Positions 16,008 to 23,192 of a stretch of 23,481 nt of DNA are shown here, piece by piece. Numbering within the stretch: position 1 is the first letter of the stretch; each line of letters starts with the position of its first letter. Location: positions 1-23,481 of the forward strand of contig UQTI01000045.1 in NCBI GenBank assembly GCA_900543975.1. The letters run 5' to 3'. Made by a program: the position numbers and the translations under genes. This DNA is from an uncultured Prevotella sp. Lineage in GTDB: Bacteria; Bacteroidota; Bacteroidia; Bacteroidales; Bacteroidaceae. The notes beneath the pieces are model-generated. The model was not told the origin of the DNA, ran no database searches, and was given only the letters and a program-made list of their open reading frames with translations.

Positions 16008-16889
16008 ATGAAAAAGATTTTATTAGCAGTAGCTGCCGCATTGCTCATCACAGGTTGCGGCAATAAGAAATGTCAGTGTAATTGCAAATGTGCGGGATGC
16101 GAATGCTCAACCGACACAGCTGCTGCCGACCAAGATTATGAGCTCAAGGTTGCTGACAAGAAAAATGTAGACATTGCATCCTTCCCCAAGGATAAGGATG
16201 GCTACATCGTGCTCTTCGACGGCAAGACTCTTAACGGATGGCGTGGCTACGGCATGGACAACGCTCCTAAGAGCTGGACCGTGCAGGATGGAGCGATAAC
16301 GCTCAAAGGCTCGGGCACGGGCGAGGCACATGCTGCTGACGGTGGCGACCTTATTTTTGCGCATAAGTTCCAGAACTTTACGCTCGAATTGGAATATAAG
16401 GTAACGAAAGGCGCCAACTCAGGTATCTTCTACATGGCTCAGGAGGTGATGGGAAAGGTGAACGGCAAGTTTGAGTATTTGCCCATCTGGCAGTCTTCTT
16501 CAGAATATCAGGTGCTTGACAACGCCAACCATCCTGATGCACAGCTTGGGGTTGACGGCAACAGACAGGCGGCTTCGCTTTACGACATGATCCCTGCCAA
16601 GCCTCAGAACTCAAAGCCTTATGGCCAATGGAATTCGGTTAAGATTATGGTGTACAAAGGAACCGTTATTCATGGTCAGAACGGACAGAATGTTGTTGAG
16701 TATCATCTGTGGACGCCTAAGTGGACGGAGATGTTGCAGAACAGCAAGTTTAAGAAGGGTGGCGAGTTCCCCTACGCTTTCGAGTTGCTCAACAACATGG
16801 GCGGCGACAAGCATGAGGGCTACATAGGTCTTCAGGACCACGGCGACAGCGTGCAGTTCCGTAACATACGCATCAAGGTGATGGATTAA
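16008..16889 (+). CDS. DUF1080 lipoprotein (3-keto-disaccharide hydrolase family) with Cys-rich leader, copy 2
   Basis: Paralog of the preceding gene with the same motif order: LFDGKTLNGWRGYG, GDLIFAHKFQNFTLELEYKV, GANSGIFYMAQEV, EYQVLDNANHPDA, SLYDMIPAKPQNSKPYGQWN, GYIGLQDHGDSVQFRNIRIK. It begins with a lipoprotein signal (ITGC, C17), so it is membrane-anchored, whereas copy 1 has a cleavable Sec signal. Unusually, the lipidated cysteine is followed by six more (C22, C24, C26, C28, C31, C33) in a CxCxCxCxxCxC array, then a Ser/Thr/Ala/Asp linker. This array has no counterpart in copy 1 and could bind metal or form disulfides. The +2 to +5 residues (GNKK) are not acidic, so I see no known Bacteroidetes surface-export signal. 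The 293 residues are intact. It may act on the same keto-glycosides at a different location, or on longer ones. Confidence 0.86.
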   Translation: MKKILLAVAAALLITGCGNKKCQCNCKCAGCECSTDTAAADQDYELKVADKKNVDIASFPKDKDGYIVLFDGKTLNGWRGYGMDNAPKSWTVQDGAITLKGSGTGEAHAADGGDLIFAHKFQNFTLELEYKVTKGANSGIFYMAQEVMGKVNGKFEYLPIWQSSSEYQVLDNANHPDAQLGVDGNRQAASLYDMIPAKPQNSKPYGQWNSVKIMVYKGTVIHGQNGQNVVEYHLWTPKWTEMLQNSKFKKGGEFPYAFELLNNMGGDKHEGYIGLQDHGDSVQFRNIRIKVMD

Positions 16890-16951
16890 AGCCCTTGACG
16901 TGTGACGAAACAACAAAACATTGATTGACAGTTTCTTAAGAAAATCAAAAT

Positions 16952-17893
16952 ATGAAAAGAAATCTGATTTTTTCTTTTTTAGCAGCATTCTTGCTCTGCC
17001 TGCCACTCAGCGTGGCAGCGCAGAAACAGAATGGACATGCTAAGCAGAAGAAGAGCGTGAAGAAGGAGCTGTGTCTGCAACTCTACTCTGTGCGCGACCT
17101 TGTGCACGACATCAACAAGGACGGCAAGGCCGAGGCCCGTTGGACCTCGCTGCTCTCGCGCCTTCATGCCATGGGCTACACCTCAGTTGAGGCTGCATGG
17201 TATGACCAGGAGCACGGCACGTTCTACAACCGCAAGGCAAAAGATTTCAAGGCTGACGTAGAGAAGGCAGGCATGAAAGTGCTCTCTTCGCATGTCAACC
17301 ATGGTCTTACGGCAGAAGAGCTCGCTTCTGGCGATTTCACAAAGGCCCTTGACTGGTGGAAGAAATGTATTGCTGACCACAAGGCAGCAGGCATGAGCTA
17401 CATCGTTAACCCGTGGATAGGTCTACAGAAGTCGATCCATGACCTTGACGTCTACTGTCGTTATCTCAATGCCATCGGCAAGATGTGCAAGGAGGCAGGT
17501 CTAAGCTTCGGCTACCACAACCACAACTACGAGTTTGAGAAGGTGGAGGGACAGGTGATGTACGACTACATGCTTGAGCACACCAACCCCGAGTATGTGT
17601 TCTTCCAAATGGACATGTATTGGACGGTGCGTGGCGCGTCAAGCCCTGTAGAATATTTCAAGCGCTATCCCGGACGCTTCAAGTCTTACCACTGCAAGGA
17701 TCATCGCGAGATCGGTCAGAGCGGCATGGTGGGATGGGATGCAATCTTCCGCAACGCCAAGACAGCAGGTGTGCGTTATATCGTTGCTGAGATAGAGCAA
17801 TGCACAATGCCTGTTGAGCAGAGCGTCAAGGTGAGTGCCCAGTATCTGCTGAGCGCCCCGTTTGTGAAGAGCAGCTATCCTGTAGCAAAATAG
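16952..17893 (+). CDS. Secreted sugar isomerase/epimerase-like TIM-barrel protein (AP endonuclease 2 family)
   Basis: Predicted periplasmic member of the xylose-isomerase-like TIM-barrel superfamily (PF01261). A Sec signal peptide (1-23, ending VAA/Q) precedes the barrel, which starts CLQLYSVRD. Likely metal and substrate residues are in place: H189 and H191 in FGYHNHNYEF, D221 in QMDMYW, H247 in YHCKDH, and E280 in IVAEIEQC. At 313 residues it is typical for the family. Most cytosolic relatives act on sugar phosphates or keto-sugars. A periplasmic location argues for a free sugar or keto-sugar substrate. In this operon it would logically process the 3-keto-sugar released by the DUF1080 enzymes or the oxidised glycoside itself; that is inference. 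It is the last gene before a 474-nt gap. Confidence 0.85.
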   Translation: MKRNLIFSFLAAFLLCLPLSVAAQKQNGHAKQKKSVKKELCLQLYSVRDLVHDINKDGKAEARWTSLLSRLHAMGYTSVEAAWYDQEHGTFYNRKAKDFKADVEKAGMKVLSSHVNHGLTAEELASGDFTKALDWWKKCIADHKAAGMSYIVNPWIGLQKSIHDLDVYCRYLNAIGKMCKEAGLSFGYHNHNYEFEKVEGQVMYDYMLEHTNPEYVFFQMDMYWTVRGASSPVEYFKRYPGRFKSYHCKDHREIGQSGMVGWDAIFRNAKTAGVRYIVAEIEQCTMPVEQSVKVSAQYLLSAPFVKSSYPVAK

Positions 17894-17899
17894 AATAAA

Positions 17900-18023
17900 A
17901 ACGACAGGGCACGAGCAAGTGTCGCATGCCATGACAAACACAACTGAGGATTTCTCCTCGCTTTTTATTTTCTGATTTCTATGACTATGAGTCTGGACGC
18001 TTAGGGGCTCGTGTCATGTCGTT
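17900..18023 (+). terminator. Terminator hairpin enclosed in a 17-bp outer stem, 3' of the isomerase gene
   Basis: Core: GAGGA (17946-17950) and TCCTC (17955-17959) close a TTTC loop, then GC and five T residues (17962-17966), a modest intrinsic terminator. Around it, 17900-17916 pair with 18007-18023 at 16 of 17 positions (one G-U, one G-A mismatch), and 17917-17923 pair with 17996-18002 (one U-G). The gap 17894-18367 contains this and a second stem-loop, but no gene I can support. Confidence 0.6.
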
Positions 18024-18095
18024 TACCCCATAACCATGAATGCACAAGTAGGTTTTTAGTATTGGTATAATAGATTGATTGGATTGGTTTGATTT

Positions 18096-18185
18096 CCCGT
18101 GTCTTGGGGCGTAATGGATCACAGGTCACATTCGTCTTCGCTCAGATGCTGCGTCATAGCATCCGTTATGTTCCCAAGACATGGG
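18096..18185 (+). other. Long stem-loop upstream of susC, possible leader RNA structure
   Basis: Bases 18096-18108 pair with 18173-18185 at all 13 positions (one G-U, 18099/18182). Inside, 18110-18119 pair with 18161-18170 over 10 positions with two wobbles, and an alternative hairpin (18145-18150 with 18158-18163) competes with it. All wobbles favour the + strand transcript. There is no T-run after it, so it is not a plain terminator. It lies 183 nt before the SusC start and could be a 5'-leader element or a small RNA. Confidence 0.45.
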
Positions 18186-18367
18186 CTTTCAACCAAGATG
18201 ATGACAAAGGCAACGGCTGAAATTATTTTATGTCTTGCCTTGTTTCTTGAGGCGTTACTTTGCTTAATGCCAAGAGAACACAAGAGAACCCAAAAATGGT
18301 GCGTTTCTAAAATGAAATTGATTACCTTTTAAATAAATGTTTCAATCCAAAATTAAAATTTACGTTT

Positions 18368-21352
18368 ATGTATGACAACCTGAAAAACTATGCAACCAAA
18401 GCGTTAATTGTCTCGGCTTTGTTGGGTGGCAACTCGGTCATGATGCCTGCCTTCGCCGCAGGTGAGCATGGCATGGCTGCGCCAGCTTCGGACGGTCGTG
18501 TTAAGGGCACTGTTACCGATGCAAAAGGTGAGCCACTCACGGGAGTGGTGGTAAGGGTGGTAGGCGCCGATGTGTCGTATGCTGCCGTTACAGACATTGA
18601 TGGAAAGTTCAACATCAAGGTGCCTAACAAGAAATCGATGCTCGAAATTAGGGGCGTGGGTTACAAGACCAAGCGTGTAAGTGCTCAAGATGACCTAAAC
18701 ATCAAGATGGAAGAAGACATCTCCAATCTTAACGAGGTCGTGGTAATTGGCTATGGCACACTCGACAAGAAGGAGGTTACAAGTGCCATCACGTCAATCA
18801 AGGGCAAGGACCTCATGGTAGGTGTCGGCGGTGCCGACGTGTCGAGCGCTCTGCAAGGCAAGATCAGCGGTCTGGTGATGAACAACGTTGGCTCTGTCAA
18901 CTCAGAGACTACTTTCCAATTGCGTGGTATGACGTCAATCAATGCAGGACGTGCTCCGCTCATCGTTATCGATGGTTTCCCCGGTGGCGACATCCGCTCG
19001 CTCACACAGGAGGACATTGCTTCTATCGATGTGCTTAAGGATGCTTCTGCAGGTGCCATCTATGGCACACGCGCTGCTTCGGGTGTGATTCTCATCACCA
19101 CAAAGAGCGGCACAAACACAAGCGGCAAACTCAATTTGACGTATGCCAACGAGTTCTCTCACCGCCAGACATACAACGCACCGAAGATGTTGTCTGGACG
19201 CGAGTATGCTGAGCACAACATCGGCACCGACTACGGCTCTGATACCGACTGGTGGGACGAGATGATCAACCACAAGAACTTCTCGACCAAGCATCACCTC
19301 TCGCTTCAGTATGGCACCGACAAGGCACAGGTTTATACCTCGCTCTATTATAACAAGATGGACGGTATGGCCATTGTCGACAGCCGCAAAGACTATGGTG
19401 GCCGCTTCAACGCCAGCTTCAAGCTCTTTGACGGATGGCTCGAGTTTAAGCCGATGGTCGACTATCGTCAGGCATCGCGTAACAACCACTGGCCCAACTT
19501 CCAGCAGGCTCTGTTCAACAACCCGACGCGCTCACCCTACGACGAGAACTCGGAGACAGGATTCAACATCTGGCAGAACGAGACGCTCGACTATAACGTT
19601 GTGGCCGATGCCCACCTCTACACCTATGAGGGCACCAACAAGTGGTTCAAGCCCGAGATGGTGATGAAACTCTTCATCAAGCCTGTGCCGGGATTGACTT
19701 ACCAGCAGACGTTTGGCTATGAGAACCGCCAGTGGGAGAACCATACCTACAACCCGAGCTATAGCCGCACCTCTATAGAGGACAACCACAAAGGAACAGC
19801 TTATCTCGGATTCTCTAAAACAGAGAACATTACATCTGAGGGCTATTTCACTTACACCAACGAGTTTAAGAAACACACCATCAGCGCAGCCGCAGGTTAT
19901 TCTTATTTCGAGTATAACCAAGAGGGCTTCAACATGGAAAACTATAACTTCTCCGTTGACGGCGTTAAGTTCTGGGACATAGGTCAGGGAACCGGTCTGA
20001 GCGATGGCAAGGCTTCAATGTCGTCGTCTAAGGCACCTACAGAGAAGCTGTTCTCAGTGTTCGCACGTGCCAACTATGCCTACAACGACACCTACATGCT
20101 TTCTGCATCGATACGTCACGAAGGCTCTTCAAAGTTCTCAAGCGACAAGCGTTGGGCCGATTTCTGGTCACTCTCAGGAGGATGGCGCATCTCAAGTGAG
20201 AAGTTCATGAAGAACATCAAGTGGATTGACGACTTGAAGCTGCGTGTCGGCTACGGTGTGACAGGTAACAACAACTTCTCGTCAACCTACATGGCCAACA
20301 TGCTCGGCTCCGATGCCTACTGGCTCTTGCCCAACGGCAACTGGAAGAAGTCATACGGAAAGTCGCAGAACGTCAACCCCGATCTGGGATGGGAGCAGAA
20401 GAAGGAGTGGAACTTCGGTATCGACTACTCGCTCTTCGGCGGACGTCTCTATGGCAAGTTCGACTACTTTGTGCGCAACATCGACAACCTTCTCTACGAG
20501 GTAACTGTGCCGCAGCCTCCCTTCACTCAGCCCACCCAGTGGCAGAACATCGGTAAGATGCAGATCAAGGGATGGGAGTTTGAGATTGGTGGTGTTCCCG
20601 TCAAGACAAAAGACTTTGTGTGGACCTCCAACCTTAACCTGAGCCACAACAGCGGAAAGATCAAGACCCTGTGGGGCAACAACTCTTACTTCAACGGCAA
20701 CGGCTTCCCCGCTCCTGGCACACCGGGCGATGCAGCACGCATTGAGGAAGGCTCAACCATCGGCAAGTTCTTCATCTGGAAATGGGCTGGATTTGACGAT
20801 AACGGCAACTTCCTTCTCTACGACAAGGACAACAACGTCATTCCTGCAGAGAAGAAGACCGAGCTTGACAAGCGCTACATGGGCGACTACAACCCCAAGG
20901 TCATAGCATCATGGAACAACACGTTCACCTATAAGAACTGGGATCTCGGCATCAACATGCGTAGCTGGATCGACTTCGATGTCTTCAACACCATGAACAT
21001 GTACTTCGGCATCCAGGGTCGCGGCAACTACAATGTGCTGAAAGACGCCTATGGCAAGTTCGACCACATCCGTGGCGAGAAGCAGATTTGTGATTACTAC
21101 CTTGAGGACGGCACCTTCCTGAAGATTGATGCCATAACTTTGGGTTACACTTTCGACATGACGAAATACACCAAGTTTGTAAAGAACATTCGTCTGTGGG
21201 GTACCTGCGGCAACGTGTGCTGCATCACTGGCTACAGCGGCATGAACCCCGAGGTCAACATCGCAGGATGGGATCAGGGTACAGAGAAGTTCTGGGAAGG
21301 TTACTATCCCATGGCACGCACTTGGACTTTTGGTATGCAGTTTAATTTCTAA
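18368..21352 (+). CDS. SusC/RagA-family TonB-dependent outer-membrane transporter
   Basis: Outer-membrane barrel that imports oligosaccharides with its SusD partner, powered by TonB. The 994-residue protein has a signal peptide (about 1-31), a carboxypeptidase-regulatory-like domain (about 43-115, GRVKGTVTDAKGEPLTGVVV), the TonB-box-like NEVVVIGYGT at 122-131, a plug domain (LQGKISGLVMNN, LRGMTSINAGRAPLIVIDGF, DASAGAIYGTRAASGVILIT) and a barrel ending in terminal Phe (GMQFNF). It is intact. The SusD gene follows after 17 nt. The upstream 474-nt gap lacks a convincing consensus promoter. No ECF sigma/anti-sigma pair or hybrid two-component regulator is in the window, and the short N-terminus lacks the extra signalling domain of ECF-linked SusC proteins. 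The imported substrate is unknown. Confidence 0.95.
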   Translation: MYDNLKNYATKALIVSALLGGNSVMMPAFAAGEHGMAAPASDGRVKGTVTDAKGEPLTGVVVRVVGADVSYAAVTDIDGKFNIKVPNKKSMLEIRGVGYKTKRVSAQDDLNIKMEEDISNLNEVVVIGYGTLDKKEVTSAITSIKGKDLMVGVGGADVSSALQGKISGLVMNNVGSVNSETTFQLRGMTSINAGRAPLIVIDGFPGGDIRSLTQEDIASIDVLKDASAGAIYGTRAASGVILITTKSGTNTSGKLNLTYANEFSHRQTYNAPKMLSGREYAEHNIGTDYGSDTDWWDEMINHKNFSTKHHLSLQYGTDKAQVYTSLYYNKMDGMAIVDSRKDYGGRFNASFKLFDGWLEFKPMVDYRQASRNNHWPNFQQALFNNPTRSPYDENSETGFNIWQNETLDYNVVADAHLYTYEGTNKWFKPEMVMKLFIKPVPGLTYQQTFGYENRQWENHTYNPSYSRTSIEDNHKGTAYLGFSKTENITSEGYFTYTNEFKKHTISAAAGYSYFEYNQEGFNMENYNFSVDGVKFWDIGQGTGLSDGKASMSSSKAPTEKLFSVFARANYAYNDTYMLSASIRHEGSSKFSSDKRWADFWSLSGGWRISSEKFMKNIKWIDDLKLRVGYGVTGNNNFSSTYMANMLGSDAYWLLPNGNWKKSYGKSQNVNPDLGWEQKKEWNFGIDYSLFGGRLYGKFDYFVRNIDNLLYEVTVPQPPFTQPTQWQNIGKMQIKGWEFEIGGVPVKTKDFVWTSNLNLSHNSGKIKTLWGNNSYFNGNGFPAPGTPGDAARIEEGSTIGKFFIWKWAGFDDNGNFLLYDKDNNVIPAEKKTELDKRYMGDYNPKVIASWNNTFTYKNWDLGINMRSWIDFDVFNTMNMYFGIQGRGNYNVLKDAYGKFDHIRGEKQICDYYLEDGTFLKIDAITLGYTFDMTKYTKFVKNIRLWGTCGNVCCITGYSGMNPEVNIAGWDQGTEKFWEGYYPMARTWTFGMQFNF

Positions 21353-21369
21353 AAAAAATCACGAATATT

Positions 21370-23115
21370 ATGAAAACCAAAAACATATTGAAGTCGGTGA
21401 TTGGATGTGTTGTCGCATCGGCGGCACTCACCTCATGCAACGTCGACCCCGAATTTTACACTCAGGTCACCCCAGAGACATTCTACACCAGCCAAGAGGC
21501 CGTGTATCAACGTTATGCGCGTCCTTTTACCCACTGGAGATGGGCTGCTGCACATGAAGAAAACGTATGGCGTCTACAGGAGCTCGGCACCGATGAGTTC
21601 ATGTTGCCAACAAGAGGTAGCGACTGGTTTGACGGTGGAAACTATCAGAAGATCCACCATCACGAGTACACGGACGACATGACATGCATCTCTGAGGGAT
21701 GGAAAATGTCGCAGATGGGAGCCGCCCTTGCGTGGGATGCGCTTGAAGACCTTGAGGACGTAGATTTCAACAAATTGGGATTCCCCGAAGGCACACGCGA
21801 GTCGATGCTCACACAGCTGCAGGCGCTCGTGGCCCATTTCTATCTTAAGGGCCTTGACCTCTTCGGCGGCATGCCGCTTTACACCACTACACGAAGCGAC
21901 ACGAAGCCACGCGCAACCGACGAGCAGACCTTTGCTTTCATCGACTCGTTGCTCACAGTGTCGCTGAAGGGACTGCCCGTAAAGACAGAGCTTGGCGCAA
22001 AGGAAACGGGTGCCATCAACGCTGCAGCTGCCGCCGCAATGAAGGCTCAGCTCTATTTCAACGCCAAATCTTACATACGCAAGGAGATGTGGAGCGAGTG
22101 TGCTGCCATCTGTCAGGACATCATCGACGGCAAGTATGGCAAGTATGCGCTTGATCCCGACTGGACCAACATTTTCGGATTCAACAACGAAACGTGTCCT
22201 GAGATCATCTGGAGCGTGCCGAGCGAGAACGCAAAGCTTGAGACCGACGGCACGCGCTGGGCATCCATGGTGCCTTATAACTACCGCAACTACTTGGGTG
22301 GTGTTGAAAACTCTAGCTCCAACAACGCTGTTGGTCTGATGCCAAGTCTTGATCCCACAGGCAAGCCCTACACCTCAAAATTGGGTCGCGTCTACTCCAA
22401 GTTCAACGACAAGGACATCCGCAAGCAGAATTATGTCTATTTAGGCGACGGCAAATACCGTGGAATGTTCATCGTGGGCAAGTTGCAGAACCCGCTCAAT
22501 CCCGAATGGGTATGCCTCGGTAGCCGCGAGTATAAGGGTCAGATCATCAACGAGGTAGACCAGGTGGCCTATTTCACTCGTGTGAAGAACGACCTTTACA
22601 AGAAGGCCGATGGCTCTTATATGTATAATTCGGTTGCCGACTTACCTTCAACAATCGCTACTGCCGAGGAAAACTCTGGCATTCGCGTCACAAAGTTAAG
22701 TCCACGCCCCACACAGGAGGACAAGAAGCTGATGTTCAACCCCGATGTGCCAATCATCCGTTTGGCTGAGGTCTATTACATGTTGGCCGAGTGTAAGATG
22801 CGCTTGGGTGACAAGGCTGGAGCCGCCACGCTCATTAACACCGTGCGCAAGCGCTACTTTGTGAACGGCAACGACCCCGACCCCGTAACCGCCGCCAACC
22901 TCGACAAGTATCGCATGCTCGACGAGTGGCAGCAGGAGTTTGTGGCTGAGGCTCGCCGCCGTACCGACCTTGTGCGTTGGGATGCTTACGTCACAGAAGA
23001 CTGGTGGGACCACAAGGCCACCAATAACCCTAACTTTAACCGCTTCCCCATCCACTATTCTGTTCTTGAGGCTAACCAGAAGCTGAAGCAGAACCCGGGC
23101 TATGGTCGCGATTAA
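21370..23115 (+). CDS. SusD/RagB-family surface glycan-binding lipoprotein
   Basis: Surface-exposed lid that binds the glycan and docks onto the SusC channel encoded 17 nt upstream. The signal peptide ends in a lipobox (LTSC, C23). The body has the usual helical TPR-like SusD core (MSQMGAALAWDALEDLEDVD, then LVAHFYLKGLDLFGGMPLYT) and the family C-terminal segment RLAEVYYMLAECKMRLGDKA ending in RRTDLVRWDAY. At 581 residues it is full length. There are many Trp and Tyr residues, as expected for stacking on sugars, but binding residues cannot be named from sequence alone. A strong hairpin lies 27 nt after the stop codon, before the GH3 gene. Confidence 0.94.
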   Translation: MKTKNILKSVIGCVVASAALTSCNVDPEFYTQVTPETFYTSQEAVYQRYARPFTHWRWAAAHEENVWRLQELGTDEFMLPTRGSDWFDGGNYQKIHHHEYTDDMTCISEGWKMSQMGAALAWDALEDLEDVDFNKLGFPEGTRESMLTQLQALVAHFYLKGLDLFGGMPLYTTTRSDTKPRATDEQTFAFIDSLLTVSLKGLPVKTELGAKETGAINAAAAAAMKAQLYFNAKSYIRKEMWSECAAICQDIIDGKYGKYALDPDWTNIFGFNNETCPEIIWSVPSENAKLETDGTRWASMVPYNYRNYLGGVENSSSNNAVGLMPSLDPTGKPYTSKLGRVYSKFNDKDIRKQNYVYLGDGKYRGMFIVGKLQNPLNPEWVCLGSREYKGQIINEVDQVAYFTRVKNDLYKKADGSYMYNSVADLPSTIATAEENSGIRVTKLSPRPTQEDKKLMFNPDVPIIRLAEVYYMLAECKMRLGDKAGAATLINTVRKRYFVNGNDPDPVTAANLDKYRMLDEWQQEFVAEARRRTDLVRWDAYVTEDWWDHKATNNPNFNRFPIHYSVLEANQKLKQNPGYGRD

Positions 23116-23142
23116 CGGTTAAGCGATAAGCTAATAATATAT

Positions 23143-23180
23143 AAGGTGGGTCGTCTTTTCGACCCACCTTTAATTCTTTT
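23143..23180 (+). terminator. Hairpin with U-rich tail between susD and the GH3 gene
   Basis: Bases 23143-23153 are the exact reverse complement of 23160-23170 (11 bp, TCTTTT loop), followed by a T-rich stretch ending in five T residues (TTTAATTCTTTTT). The GH3 ATG (23193) is only about 22 nt from the end of the tail, too close for a full Bacteroidetes promoter between them. It therefore probably acts as a partial terminator or a 3'-end stabiliser for the susCD part of one transcript. Confidence 0.75.
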
Positions 23181-23192
23181 TATCACATACTT

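Noticed and set aside
18066..18071. TATAAT sequence upstream of susC as a promoter
   Set aside because: The Bacteroidetes primary sigma factor uses TAnnTTTG; no matching -33 TTTG is placed correctly. Near-matches TAGGTTTT (18049-18056), TTACTTTG (18255-18262) and TACCTTTT (18323-18330) also lack a well-spaced TTTG, so no promoter was called.
18099..18332. Small open frame (77 codons) upstream of susC
   Set aside because: It coincides with the 18096-18185 stem-loop, has no resemblance to a known protein and has unlike codon use. A structured non-coding region explains it better.
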